Assembly (NCBI GenBank): GCA_913054495.1
Contig: CAJXIY010000002.1
Span: forward strand, 19,678 to 83,677
DNA length: 64,000 nucleotides
DNA from: an uncultured Gammaproteobacteria bacterium
GTDB lineage: Bacteria > Pseudomonadota > Gammaproteobacteria > Pseudomonadales > Pseudohongiellaceae
Direction of reading: 5' to 3'
The notes under the pieces are model-generated. The model was not told where the DNA came from, ran no database searches, and saw only the letters and a list, made by a program, of their open reading frames with translations. The position numbers and the translations under genes are program-made. Positions 45,053 to 54,007 of the stretch are shown here, in pieces. Numbering within the stretch: the first letter of the stretch is position 1; each line of letters opens with the position of its first letter.

Positions 45053-46729
45053 ATGACTGAGAGTTTTGCTGAACTATTTGAACAGAGCTTACTTGAAATA
45101 GATATGACCCCCGGCGCCATCGTAACTGGCACCGTGATCGATATAGACAGTGACTGGGTAACAGTCCATGCCGGCCTTAAATCTGAAGGCGTAATTCCCC
45201 GCAACGAATTCCTCGATGAGCAGGGTAACTTCGCCCTGGAAATAGGCGATGAAGTAAAAGTTGCACTAGAAACCGTCGAAGACGGGTTTGGTGAAACCCG
45301 CCTCTCCAGGGAGAAAGCAAAACGTGCCGAGTCCTGGATGGAACTGGAAGCGGCTTATGAAAAGAACGATATCGTGACCGGCGTAATCAACGGCAAGGTA
45401 AAAGGCGGTTTCACCGTCGATTTGAACAATATTCGGGCATTCCTGCCAGGATCGCTAGTAGACGTGCGTCCGGTGCGGGATACGCTGCACCTGGAAGGCC
45501 AGCTGTTGGAATTCCGCTTGATCAAATTGGATCAGAAGCGCAACAACGTGGTGGTTTCTCGTCGTGCGGTACTGGAGTCCGTGAGCACGGAAGCGCGCGA
45601 TGCGCTGTTGGCGAAACTGCAGGAAGGCATGTCGATCAAGGGCATAGTCAAGAACCTGACGGATTACGGCGCCTTCGTCGATCTGGGTGGTATCGACGGA
45701 TTGCTTCATATCACCGATATGTCCTGGAAACGGATCAAGCACCCCAGTGAAATTGTCAATGTTGGCGATGAGATCGATGTCAAAGTGCTCAAGTACGATC
45801 GCGATCGCAATCGCGTTTCCCTCGGTCTCAAGCAATTAGGTGAAGATCCCTGGGTGGCGATCAAAGGCCGCTATCCTGAGAATACCCGGGTCAAAGCCAT
45901 CGTTACCAACCTCACCGACTATGGTTGTTTTGCGGAGTTGGAAGAAGGTGTGGAAGGATTGGTTCACGTCTCAGAAATGGACTGGACTAACAAGAATATT
46001 CATCCATCCAAGGTGGTTCAACTCGGCGATGAAATTGAAGTGATGATATTGGACATCGATGAAGAGCGACGCCGCATCTCCCTCGGTATCAAGCAGTGCT
46101 TCCAGAATCCGTGGGACGGTTTCGCAGAAAACTTCAAGAAGGGCGATAAGATTGCCGGTGTTATCAAGTCGATCACCGATTTCGGTATCTTCATTGGACT
46201 GGAGGGCAACATCGATGGCCTGGTGCATTTGTCTGATATCTCCTGGGACGAAGCCGGCGAAGAGGCGGTGCGAAAGTACAAGAAAGGCGATGAGATCGAG
46301 ACCGTAATCCTGTCTATCGATCCCGAGCGAGAGCGTATTTCATTGGGGGTTAAACAGTTGGCAAATGACCCCTTTATGAATTACGTTGCCGACTTCGAGA
46401 AAGGCAGTATCGTCACCGGGTCTGTGACTGCGGTTGATGCCAAGGCGGCCACGATTACGCTGGCCGAAGGCGTGGAGGGCGTGCTTAGAGCTTCCGAAAT
46501 CAGCCGTGATAAAGTCGAAGATGCCAGAAATGTTCTGCAAGAAGGCGCAGAGATCGAAATTAAAATTGTTAGCGTCGATCGCAAGAATCGTGTCTTGAGC
46601 CTGTCGGTTAAGGCCATCGAAATTGATGATGAGAGAGCTGCAATCCATGACCACAAGAAACAGGATGCCGCCGAAGTAACACACGGTACAATCGGTGACC
46701 TCATAAAGGCTGAAATGAATAAAAACTAG
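45053..46729 (+). CDS. rpsA: Ribosomal protein S1
   Basis: S1 brings mRNA to the 30S subunit through six OB-fold repeats. The 558-residue product is full length, with the N-terminal ribosome-binding part [26 protein letters not shown]. Clear repeats include [59 protein letters not shown] and [29 protein letters not shown], and degenerate first and last copies. A 167-bp AT-rich leader precedes the ATG and may hold promoter and self-control elements, but no such structure is defined here. Confidence 0.98.
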   Translation: MTESFAELFEQSLLEIDMTPGAIVTGTVIDIDSDWVTVHAGLKSEGVIPRNEFLDEQGNFALEIGDEVKVALETVEDGFGETRLSREKAKRAESWMELEAAYEKNDIVTGVINGKVKGGFTVDLNNIRAFLPGSLVDVRPVRDTLHLEGQLLEFRLIKLDQKRNNVVVSRRAVLESVSTEARDALLAKLQEGMSIKGIVKNLTDYGAFVDLGGIDGLLHITDMSWKRIKHPSEIVNVGDEIDVKVLKYDRDRNRVSLGLKQLGEDPWVAIKGRYPENTRVKAIVTNLTDYGCFAELEEGVEGLVHVSEMDWTNKNIHPSKVVQLGDEIEVMILDIDEERRRISLGIKQCFQNPWDGFAENFKKGDKIAGVIKSITDFGIFIGLEGNIDGLVHLSDISWDEAGEEAVRKYKKGDEIETVILSIDPERERISLGVKQLANDPFMNYVADFEKGSIVTGSVTAVDAKAATITLAEGVEGVLRASEISRDKVEDARNVLQEGAEIEIKIVSVDRKNRVLSLSVKAIEIDDERAAIHDHKKQDAAEVTHGTIGDLIKAEMNKN

Positions 46730-46802
46730 AGGGAATTATTCCTGGCGTTACTTTGTGGTAGGCTTGTAAACTCGATTGGCATGTATCAGCACAGAGGATA
46801 AA

Positions 46803-47105
46803 ATGACCAAGTCAGAACTTATCGATCGAATCGCGGCGAAACAAACTCAGCTGTCGTCGAAAGATGTGGAATTGGCAGTTAAAGCGGTTCTCGAATACAT
46901 GTCCTCGGTGCTTTCTGAAGGCGGCAGGATTGAAATTCGGGGATTCGGCAGTTTTTCACTGCATTATCGTGTTCCCCGGATTGGTCGAAATCCTAAGACT
47001 GGCACCCCAGTAGCATTGAGTGGCAAGTATGTGCCCCACTTTAAACCCGGAAAAGAGCTGCGGGATCGAGTCAACCAGAGTATGTTGGCCGAAACTCAGT
47101 TTTAG
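46803..47105 (+). CDS. ihfB: Integration host factor subunit beta
   Basis: IHF-beta, with IHF-alpha encoded at 63049, bends DNA sharply. The 100-residue product starts [17 protein letters not shown] and has the DNA-binding [25 protein letters not shown] with the proline that intercalates between bases. The ATG at 46803 is preceded by AGAGGA. An upstream frame start at 46776 adds nine residues not found in the family. The order rpsA-ihfB is conserved in gammaproteobacteria. Confidence 0.97.
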   Translation: MTKSELIDRIAAKQTQLSSKDVELAVKAVLEYMSSVLSEGGRIEIRGFGSFSLHYRVPRIGRNPKTGTPVALSGKYVPHFKPGKELRDRVNQSMLAETQF

Positions 47106-47133
47106 GGAGCCGCTAAACCGGCAGCGACTACAG

Positions 47134-47166
47134 AACGGCATAGCCAGGCGGGTGTGCCGTTTTTTC
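47134..47166 (+). terminator. Intrinsic terminator of ihfB
   Basis: AACGGCA (47134-47140) and TGCCGTT (47155-47161) form a 7-bp stem that continues into a run of six or more T residues (47160-47165). It lies about 30 bp after the ihfB stop. Confidence 0.8.
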
Positions 47167-47242
47167 TTTCCAGCACCCACGAAGCTGGAATACACTAAAT
47201 CAGAGGCTCCTTAAACTAGTCAACTGCCTGGGTAAAGAATAG

Positions 47243-47551
47243 ATGCGCAAGATTGCCCAACTCCTGTCCGGATTTTTTCTGATACTGGTATTTGTTGCCA
47301 GCATTACATTTTCATTTTTTAATTCAACACCCATCGTAATAACATTTGGAAACTGGGCCTTTCCCGCGCAACCAGTTTCAGTCTGGATAATAGGTGCCTT
47401 CGTAGCAGGGGGCTTGATAGGTTTGTCGCTGGGAATGGGGTTCCTGCGCACCATGAAATCAAAATCAGAGATTCGTCGGCTGACCCGGCAGCTCGCAGAT
47501 GCGAAGCAAGAAGTCAGCCAACTGCGGACGATGAGCCTGAAGGATCTGTGA
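47243..47551 (+). CDS. lapA: Lipopolysaccharide assembly protein A (LapA, DUF1049)
   Basis: The 102-residue inner-membrane protein has two hydrophobic helices (about 7-27 and 49-70). Between them lies FFNSTPIVITFGNW, followed by a C-terminal coiled, charged segment (KSEIRRLTRQLADAKQEVSQLR). LapA works with LapB, which controls LpxC turnover and lipopolysaccharide assembly. lapB begins immediately at the end of lapA with no gap, as in other gammaproteobacteria. Confidence 0.93.
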   Translation: MRKIAQLLSGFFLILVFVASITFSFFNSTPIVITFGNWAFPAQPVSVWIIGAFVAGGLIGLSLGMGFLRTMKSKSEIRRLTRQLADAKQEVSQLRTMSLKDL

Positions 47552-48745
47552 GTGATAGAAAACATCGCTATCTACGTATTGTTGCTGCTGGCGATCATAG
47601 CCGGATGGGCGCTGGGTCGTTTTGCCTCCGTTCCCAGGCGCCTGAATACAAGGAGTAGTAACGATATCTTCGCGGACTATTTTGTGGGCTTGAATTATCT
47701 GCTGAATGATGAGCCTGACGAAGCCATCGACACTTTCATCAAGGCGCTGGAGATCAATAGCGAGACTATCGAAACCCACCTCGCCTTTGGCGCTCTGCTG
47801 CGTCGCCGGGGTAAGGTGGACAAGGCCATACAGGTACACCAGGCCTTGTTGGCGAGACCTGGGTTGGATCATCAGTTTTCCGAATCTACCCGCCTGCAAC
47901 TGGCGATCGACTACATCTCCGCGGGTCTGCTCGATCGCGCGGAGCGCCTGTTAAACGATGTTCTGGATGAAGGCGGAGTTGGCAAGTGGGACGCACTCAA
48001 ACATCTGGTGACCATATACCAGACGGAGAAAGACTGGGACAAGGCTATTCAGTGTTCCGCCCTGCTATTGCGCAATGCCGGATTTAAGAAAGATGATGAG
48101 TTGCGTGCGGGGGCCGCACATTATTGCTGCGAATTAGCAGAGGAATGGCTACGGGAAAATCAGCAGAAGAAGGCCAGGGAACAGATAAAAGAAGCCTTTG
48201 CTTTCGATCGCAAAAATGTACGGGCGTCACTGTTGCTGGCGAAGATTGAACAGAGTGCAGGAAATTACAAGGCCGCGATCAAGGAATTAACCAGGATTCG
48301 AAACAACAATCCGGAGTTCATCAGCAAATTGTTGGGCCCATTGGCTGAGTGTTATGAACAACTGCAGAATATGCCCGAGTACGAAAAGTTACTGACAAAT
48401 ATTTTGCCAGATGAACCGGATGTCAGCGTTGTACTCGCGCTCTCCGATTTGGTGACTCGACGTTCCGGTGAAGAAGCGGCAATCGAGTTTCTCAACGATT
48501 ACCTCACCAGGAAACCCTCGTTAACCGGACTGGTTGAGTTGCTGCGTTTGCAGATTGAAAAGACCGACCCCGAGGTCAAGAACAATCTGAATTTATTACA
48601 GCAGATGATCGACAAGCTATTGCGTAGAAAATCTACTTATCAATGTCATCACTGTGGTTATGAAACTAAAAATTTATATTGGATGTGCCCGAGCTGCCAG
48701 AAATGGGACAAAATCAAGCCGATACCGGAAGCGGGTAATTCCTAA
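47552..48745 (+). CDS. lapB: Lipopolysaccharide assembly protein B (LapB/YciM)
   Basis: LapB is a membrane-anchored TPR protein that tunes LpxC degradation via FtsH. The 397-residue product has an N-terminal anchor (IAIYVLLLLAIIAGWALG), about nine TPR motifs, and a C-terminal rubredoxin-type metal knuckle with cysteines in YQCHHCGYETKNLYWMCPSC. All metal cysteines are present. The start is GTG immediately after the lapA stop. Confidence 0.95.
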   Translation: MIENIAIYVLLLLAIIAGWALGRFASVPRRLNTRSSNDIFADYFVGLNYLLNDEPDEAIDTFIKALEINSETIETHLAFGALLRRRGKVDKAIQVHQALLARPGLDHQFSESTRLQLAIDYISAGLLDRAERLLNDVLDEGGVGKWDALKHLVTIYQTEKDWDKAIQCSALLLRNAGFKKDDELRAGAAHYCCELAEEWLRENQQKKAREQIKEAFAFDRKNVRASLLLAKIEQSAGNYKAAIKELTRIRNNNPEFISKLLGPLAECYEQLQNMPEYEKLLTNILPDEPDVSVVLALSDLVTRRSGEEAAIEFLNDYLTRKPSLTGLVELLRLQIEKTDPEVKNNLNLLQQMIDKLLRRKSTYQCHHCGYETKNLYWMCPSCQKWDKIKPIPEAGNS

Positions 48746-48804
48746 GACACCCTGGCAGTAATTTCTAGACCCGGGCACGGTAGTGGTGAAACCAGGAGTA
48801 GGAT

Positions 48805-49506
48805 GTGGAAAAACGGATAATCGTAGCGCTGGATTTTGACACGGCAAAGCAGGCACGCGAGTTACTGGCTTGTGTCGATCCCACATTGTGCCGCGTAAAA
48901 ATAGGCAAGGAACTGTTTACCGCCTGCGGACCTCGCCTGGTCAAGGATGTTTGTGCTCTGGGTTTCGATGTCTTCCTGGATCTGAAATTTCACGATATTC
49001 CGAATACCGTGGCCGGGGCGGTGCGGGTCGCGGCCAATATGGGGGTGTGGATGGTAAACGTGCACGCGTCCGGCGGCCTGGAAATGATGGAGCAGGCCAG
49101 ACAGGCGCTGGATAGCTTTGGCAGCGACAGGCCGTTGCTGGTCGGGGTAACTGTCTTGACCAGTATGTCCAAGTCTGGCCTCGAGCAAATCGGCGTGGAG
49201 GCAAATCCTGAAGAACAGGTGAGCAGACTGGCATTTCTAAGCAGAGATGCCGGCCTCGATGGCGTCGTGTGTTCGGCGGCGGAAACGCGCCTGCTACGAG
49301 CACAGTTGCCCGACGAATTTTGCCTGGTTACCCCCGGAATCCGCCGTGAAGAGGATGCCAGCGGCGATCAGAAGCGGGTCGCGGGTCCCGCCGAAGCGAT
49401 TCGCAGCGGTAGCAACTACCTGGTGATCGGCCGTCCAATAACCCGTGCGGAGTCGCCCGCTCACGCCCTCCAGGAATTCATTTCGGCCATAGCTAGCGCT
49501 AGCTGA
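48805..49506 (+). CDS. pyrF: Orotidine 5'-phosphate decarboxylase
   Basis: PyrF makes UMP from orotidylate, the last pyrimidine step. The 233-residue TIM barrel has IIVALDFDTAKQA, the VKIGKELFT lysine, the catalytic cluster FLDLKFHDIPNTVAGAV and the phosphate-binding VIGRPITRAESP. It starts with GTG after an AGGAG ribosome site. Its place after lapB matches E. coli, where pyrF lies directly downstream of lapAB. Confidence 0.97.
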   Translation: MEKRIIVALDFDTAKQARELLACVDPTLCRVKIGKELFTACGPRLVKDVCALGFDVFLDLKFHDIPNTVAGAVRVAANMGVWMVNVHASGGLEMMEQARQALDSFGSDRPLLVGVTVLTSMSKSGLEQIGVEANPEEQVSRLAFLSRDAGLDGVVCSAAETRLLRAQLPDEFCLVTPGIRREEDASGDQKRVAGPAEAIRSGSNYLVIGRPITRAESPAHALQEFISAIASAS

Positions 49507-49573
49507 TTTGTCCTACTAGACTCAATTGAGCAGCAACAAGGCTGCTCCTCAATTAGCTGATAAGGACATCATA

Positions 49574-49882
49574 ATGACCAGACTAGGTTGGTTTAAAGCA
49601 GCATTCGCTGTGATTATATTGACAATAGCTCCCCTGTCTCTGGCTGCAGAAGCAGTCGAAAACACCAGCGAGCAGGCGATTCAACTCGACATCAATGTGG
49701 CGGACGCCATTACCATAGCGGCAACGATGGACGGTGTGGGACTCGTGAAGGCGCGGGAAATCGTTGCCTATAGAGAAATGTTCGGCAAATTTCGCTCTAT
49801 CGATGAATTGATCGATGTCCAGGGCATCGGGCCTGCAACCATCGAAAAGAATCGCCACATCATTCTAATCGTGAATGACTAG
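49574..49882 (+). CDS. ComEA-family helix-hairpin-helix DNA-binding protein
   Basis: The product is about 102 residues, with a signal peptide (TRLGWFKAAFAVIILTIAPLSLAAE) and a ComEA-type double helix-hairpin-helix domain (ATMDGVGLVKAREIVAYREMFG and IDELIDVQGIGPATIEKNRHII). Such periplasmic proteins bind DNA during natural transformation. In Pseudomonas a homologue sits in the same place beside wbpM. Competence is not proven by this gene alone. The ATG at 49574 follows TAAGGA. A TTG at 49526 is a less likely start. Confidence 0.93.
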   Translation: MTRLGWFKAAFAVIILTIAPLSLAAEAVENTSEQAIQLDINVADAITIAATMDGVGLVKAREIVAYREMFGKFRSIDELIDVQGIGPATIEKNRHIILIVND

Positions 49883-49893
49883 GCTGTGCATGA

Positions 49894-49928
49894 AGGCACT
49901 TTCACAATCGCGTGAACGTGCCTGATTT
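49894..49928 (+). terminator. Intrinsic terminator of the comEA-like gene
   Basis: AGGCAC-T-TTCAC (49894-49905) pairs with GTGAA-C-GTGCCT (49912-49923), one mismatch, followed by GATTTTA. The stem is strong and T-rich DNA follows, about 12 bp after the stop. Confidence 0.7.
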
Positions 49929-49997
49929 TAATAGTAAAAATAACTAAACTCCGGATATAATGGGCGGCTTCGTTGTCGCTTTCTGGATGCCCTCCCG

Positions 49998-51029
49998 ATG
50001 TCAATTCTGGTGCTGATAAGTGGAATATTTCTAGCTGCGGCGCTGTTGACAGGTCTGACCAAGTCCCTCGCTCCGCGCCTGCGACTGCTGGACACACCGG
50101 GTTCTAGAAGTGCCCATTCCTGCCCCACCCCAAGCGGCGGCGGCGTCTCCATCGCGTTCCTGTTTCTGCTCGTTGCTGGCTATTATTTCAGCGTGGGTCT
50201 TATTCCCCTGGGAGAATTCATGGCCCTGTGTGGAGGCGGCCTGATCGCAGTGCTGGGCTTGCTGGATGACCTCGGGCACCTGGCGCTTCGATGGCGTCTG
50301 TCTGCACAATTCCTTGCCGCCGGCTGGGTGGTGTTTTGGCTCGGTGGCGTGGCCCCAATTGGATTCGGTCAACTACAGCTACAATGGCCGTGGTTGTTGA
50401 ACGGCCTCGCCGTTTTCGCCCTGGTCTGGCTGCTCAACCTGTATAATTTCATGGACGGAATTGACGGCATCGCTGGCGGCGAATTGGTTTTTGTTAGCGC
50501 CGTCGCATTATTCTTCCTCCTCAGCGGTCATGATGAGACAGGCAGCGTACTCACCGCCACACTATTATCGGCGGGGGCCGGATTTCTGCTGTGGAACTGG
50601 CCGCCAGCAAAGATATTTATGGGCGATGCCGGTAGCAGTTTCATCGGCTTCATTCTGGGCGTACTGGCGCTGCTGACCATGCATCACGGCAGCATGACGG
50701 TGTGGACATGGCTGTTGTTATTGGGTGTTTTCGTCGCCGATGCGACGGTGACCTTGCTAAGTCGATTCTTCGGCGGAGGCAACTGGTATGAAGGTCATGC
50801 CAGTCATGCCTATCAAAAAGCCGCGAAGCAGTATAGGAGTCACGCGAAAGTGACGATAGCAGTGATATTGATAAATTGCCTGTGGCTAGCACCCCTGGCC
50901 TGGTTGTCTATAAAACGACCAGAATTGGGGATTTATCTCAGCATGGCGGGTATAGTACCTCTGGTCGTTGTCGCTATTAGGCTGGAAGCAGGGAAGGTGG
51001 CCGGGCGCCACCTCGAACAACAAAGATAG
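49998..51029 (+). CDS. wbpL: Glycosyltransferase family 4 (WbpL/WecA-like), lipid-linked sugar transferase
   Basis: This 343-residue membrane enzyme of the MraY/WecA superfamily moves a sugar-phosphate onto undecaprenyl phosphate to start O-antigen or a related glycan. It has about eleven membrane helices and the catalytic motifs GLLDDLGHLALRWRL (aspartate pair), NFMDGIDGIAG and IFMGDAGSSFIGFILG. The HIP-type loop is replaced by HASHAYQK, the form found in the WbpL-like clade. It immediately precedes wbpM, as in Pseudomonas. The sugar donor is inferred, not known. Confidence 0.9.
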   Translation: MSILVLISGIFLAAALLTGLTKSLAPRLRLLDTPGSRSAHSCPTPSGGGVSIAFLFLLVAGYYFSVGLIPLGEFMALCGGGLIAVLGLLDDLGHLALRWRLSAQFLAAGWVVFWLGGVAPIGFGQLQLQWPWLLNGLAVFALVWLLNLYNFMDGIDGIAGGELVFVSAVALFFLLSGHDETGSVLTATLLSAGAGFLLWNWPPAKIFMGDAGSSFIGFILGVLALLTMHHGSMTVWTWLLLLGVFVADATVTLLSRFFGGGNWYEGHASHAYQKAAKQYRSHAKVTIAVILINCLWLAPLAWLSIKRPELGIYLSMAGIVPLVVVAIRLEAGKVAGRHLEQQR

Positions 51030-51085
51030 TCGAGCCAGTCTGTCAGTCGTGGCAGCGACGGGTTCAGAATAATTTAGGGGAAACT

Positions 51086-53044
51086 ATGCAGCTATATACG
51101 ATTCCTTTGTCGCGCACCATAAAACAGTCACTGATGATGACGGCTGACAGTGTCATGATCGTGGCGGCGCTAGCCCTCTCCTTCGTCTTGCTGGATAGAG
51201 ATTTTTTCTCCCAGGATCCGCGTTTTTACTTCTATCTCGCCATCGCCACGACGCTTAGCATCCTGGTCTTCGCCCGCATCGGCCTCTATCGGGCGCTGGT
51301 ATTGTACATGGGGCTGCAATCAGGCTTCCTGGTTCTGCAAGGGGTGACGATTGCAACTTGTATGCTCGCCACCTCCTATTTTTTCTCGCAGACGCCGCTG
51401 TCCACCGATTTTTCGATTCTACCGATATTCTGGATGATCGCCCTGTTATTCATTGGCGGTAGCCGCTTTGTAGCCAAGGTATTTTTGCAAAGTCTGATTC
51501 AGAATTTTCGCCCCAAGGAACCGGTGATTATCTATGGCGCCGGTAGTTCTGGCATGCAATTGGTGGTGGCCCTGCAGAACGGCGAACAATATCTCCCTGT
51601 CGCCTTCGTGGACGATAGCCATAATATGCTGGGCAGCACGGTACACGGTATTCGTGTTTACAACCCGAATTCCCTGTATGAATTAATAGAAAGGTTTTCG
51701 GCGCGACAGATTCTGCTGGCTATTCCTTCCGCCACCCACACGGAGCGCAAGGAAATACTGAATCGACTCGAACATTTGCCGGTGCACGTGAAAACCGTAC
51801 CCGACCTGTTCGACATGGTGTCTGGTAAGGTAGGCGTCGATCAGGTGCGTGATATCGATATCGAAGACTTACTGGGGCGGGACATTGTTCCACCCAACCC
51901 GGAATTGCTTGGTGCCTGTATTAGTGGCCAGTCGGTGATGGTGACTGGTGCCGCCGGTTCCATTGGCTCGGAATTATGCAGGCTGATCATCAACATCAAT
52001 CCGCGCCGTCTGATCCTGCTGGATTCATTCGAATATGGATTGTATGAAATTGAAAATGAATTGAGAGAGAAGCTTAAAGACATCGAGAAAGGCGACAAGA
52101 TCGAAATTGTGGCCTTGTTAGGCTCTGTGTGTAACCGGGTTCAGATGGAAAGTGCCATTCAGAGTTTTTCCGTAGACACTGTCTACCACGTAGCCGCGTA
52201 CAAGCAGGTTCCGATGGTAGAAAAGAATATCGTAGAAGGCGTGCAAAATAATATCTTTGGAACCTTGATATCTGCTCAGGTCGCAGAAAAGTATGAGGTA
52301 AGGAATTTCGTCTTGATATCGACCGATAAAGCAGTACGACCGACTAATTTTATGGGCGCGACCAAACGTTTTGCAGAACAGGTGTTGCAGTCCATCGCCC
52401 AGGGAGAGTGTGCTACTCGTTTCAGTATCGTGAGGTTTGGCAACGTGTTGGGCTCTTCCGGCTCGGTGGTGCCGCTGTTTCGCAAGCAGATTAGTGCTGG
52501 CGGTCCGGTGACGGTGACCCATCCGGAAGTGACTCGTTATTTCATGACGGTGCAGGAAGCGGCCCAGTTGGTTATTCAGGCCGGCTCGATGGCTACCGGG
52601 GGCGATGTCTTCGTGCTGGATATGAACGAGCCGATTCGTATCGTTGACCTGGCGAAAAAAATGGTCCACCTCATGGGCTATGACATCAAGGACGAGAATT
52701 CCTATCGAGGTGATATCGCCATCGAATACACCGGCCTGCGGCCGGGGGAAAAACTCCACGAAGAATTGATGATAGGCGAGTCGGTAACCGGTACCGAACA
52801 TCCCAAGATTGTGCGCGCCGAGGAAGAGACCTTGTCATGGGAAGTGCTGCAGAGATTATTAGATCGACTGCGAAAAGCCTGCAGCCAAATCGATCTGCAG
52901 GAAATAAAAACAGTGCTTATGGAAGCCGTCGATGGCTTCGAGCCGAAGGAAGAAGTGAGCGATCCGCTTTGGGGTATCAATAAACCAGCAGAAATCTTGC
53001 CAGAGAAAGAGGTCGCCAACATCACGCCCCTGTTCAAGGAGTAG
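51086..53044 (+). CDS. wbpM: UDP-sugar 4,6-dehydratase (WbpM family)
   Basis: The 652-residue protein has four N-terminal membrane helices, a CoA-binding-like domain (IIYGAGSSGMQLVVALQ) and a C-terminal Rossmann dehydratase with VTGAAGSIGSELCRLI. VYHVAAYKQVPMVEKN and the catalytic region TDKAVRPTNFMGATKR follow. Met replaces the usual catalytic Tyr, as in WbpM, where Asp and Lys act. Such enzymes make UDP-4-keto-6-deoxy-GlcNAc for O-antigen and flagellin sugars. It follows wbpL by 56 bp. No further O-antigen genes are present between ihfB and uvrB. Confidence 0.94.
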   Translation: MQLYTIPLSRTIKQSLMMTADSVMIVAALALSFVLLDRDFFSQDPRFYFYLAIATTLSILVFARIGLYRALVLYMGLQSGFLVLQGVTIATCMLATSYFFSQTPLSTDFSILPIFWMIALLFIGGSRFVAKVFLQSLIQNFRPKEPVIIYGAGSSGMQLVVALQNGEQYLPVAFVDDSHNMLGSTVHGIRVYNPNSLYELIERFSARQILLAIPSATHTERKEILNRLEHLPVHVKTVPDLFDMVSGKVGVDQVRDIDIEDLLGRDIVPPNPELLGACISGQSVMVTGAAGSIGSELCRLIININPRRLILLDSFEYGLYEIENELREKLKDIEKGDKIEIVALLGSVCNRVQMESAIQSFSVDTVYHVAAYKQVPMVEKNIVEGVQNNIFGTLISAQVAEKYEVRNFVLISTDKAVRPTNFMGATKRFAEQVLQSIAQGECATRFSIVRFGNVLGSSGSVVPLFRKQISAGGPVTVTHPEVTRYFMTVQEAAQLVIQAGSMATGGDVFVLDMNEPIRIVDLAKKMVHLMGYDIKDENSYRGDIAIEYTGLRPGEKLHEELMIGESVTGTEHPKIVRAEEETLSWEVLQRLLDRLRKACSQIDLQEIKTVLMEAVDGFEPKEEVSDPLWGINKPAEILPEKEVANITPLFKE

Positions 53045-53197
53045 GCAATAAGGGAGAACCAGGGTAGAAAAGGCAGAAAGGAAGAAATAGGGCCTGCTAC
53101 TGTCCGCGCCCAGTTTTCGGGGTCAATACCGGGTGCTTCCCTGCAGAAAAATGGGCATTGCTTACTAGTAGTTCAATTACGAAAACTCAAGCACAGC

Positions 53198-53758
53198 TTA
53201 TTCGACGCGGCGCACCGAGTTAATAACTACCGTATCTGTCGGTACGTCGCCTAAACCCCCAACAGTACCCGTGGCGACCGCAGCGATGATGTCCACGATG
53301 TCCATACCCTCGATCACCTCTCCAAAAACCGCGTAACCGAAACCGGACGGGGATTCGTTACTGTGGTTCAGAAAATCGTTATCGCTGAGATTGATAAAAA
53401 ACTGGCTGGTAGCACTGTCCACGATATTCGTTCTTGCCATAGCGAGAGTGCCGCGGTCATTCTTGACGTCGGATTTTGCTTCATTCTTGATCGCGTCATA
53501 AGTCGACTTCTGCACCATGTCCGGACTAAAACCACCACCCTGGATCATAAACCCGGAAATGACCCGATGGAAAATCAGCCCATCGTAGTAGTCGTTATCG
53601 GTGTAACGTAGAAAATTCTCAACAGATAGTGGCGCCTTGTCTGCCCAAAGCTCGATCTTGATGGTGCCCTTGTTAGTTTCCATTACCACCACAGGATTGT
53701 CCTGTGCTGCCACATTGGCCGCGAACACCATTAACAGTGTAAAAATCAAAGATCGCAT
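53198..53758 (-). CDS. Exported cyclophilin-type peptidyl-prolyl isomerase
   Basis: The 186-residue product has a signal peptide (MRSLIFTLLMVFAANVAAQ) and a cyclophilin domain with YDGLIFHRVISGFMIQGGGFSPDM, ATSQFFINLSDNDFLNH and YAVFGEVIEGMDIVD. This is a PpiA-like periplasmic fold with a slightly altered active site (the Arg/Phe/Gln core is conserved). It is transcribed toward wbpM, with no terminator identified in the 150-bp gap. It is not closely similar in sequence to the cyclophilin at 27768. Confidence 0.92.
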   Translation of the reverse strand: MRSLIFTLLMVFAANVAAQDNPVVVMETNKGTIKIELWADKAPLSVENFLRYTDNDYYDGLIFHRVISGFMIQGGGFSPDMVQKSTYDAIKNEAKSDVKNDRGTLAMARTNIVDSATSQFFINLSDNDFLNHSNESPSGFGYAVFGEVIEGMDIVDIIAAVATGTVGGLGDVPTDTVVINSVRRVE

Positions 53759-53801
53759 GGATTAATTCTCCTTAAGCTGCGTGCGATAAATATGAGGGAA
53801 A

Positions 53802-53876
53802 TGGCTGCCCAACCTGGACTCGAACCAGGAACCAAGTGATTAACAGTCACCTACTCTACCATTGAGCTATTGGGCA
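53802..53876 (-). tRNA. tRNA-Asn(GTT)
   Basis: On the minus strand a full cloverleaf folds: acceptor TGCCCAA/TTGGGCA, a D arm, anticodon loop CTGTTAA giving GTT, and a T arm CCTGG-TTCGAGT-CCAGG. A genomic CCA end follows. It lies between the cyclophilin gene and uvrB. Confidence 0.95.
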
Positions 53877-54007
53877 CCAAAACTGGCTTGCAGGAAGGAG
53901 TATAGCTGCAGACCGCGCGTATACTAATGAGAAATCGTTATGCGGTCAATACTCACCGGTGATTCTGGTGTACCCTTACCGGTTTGTGTTGTTTACGGTG
54001 TCAAGTC

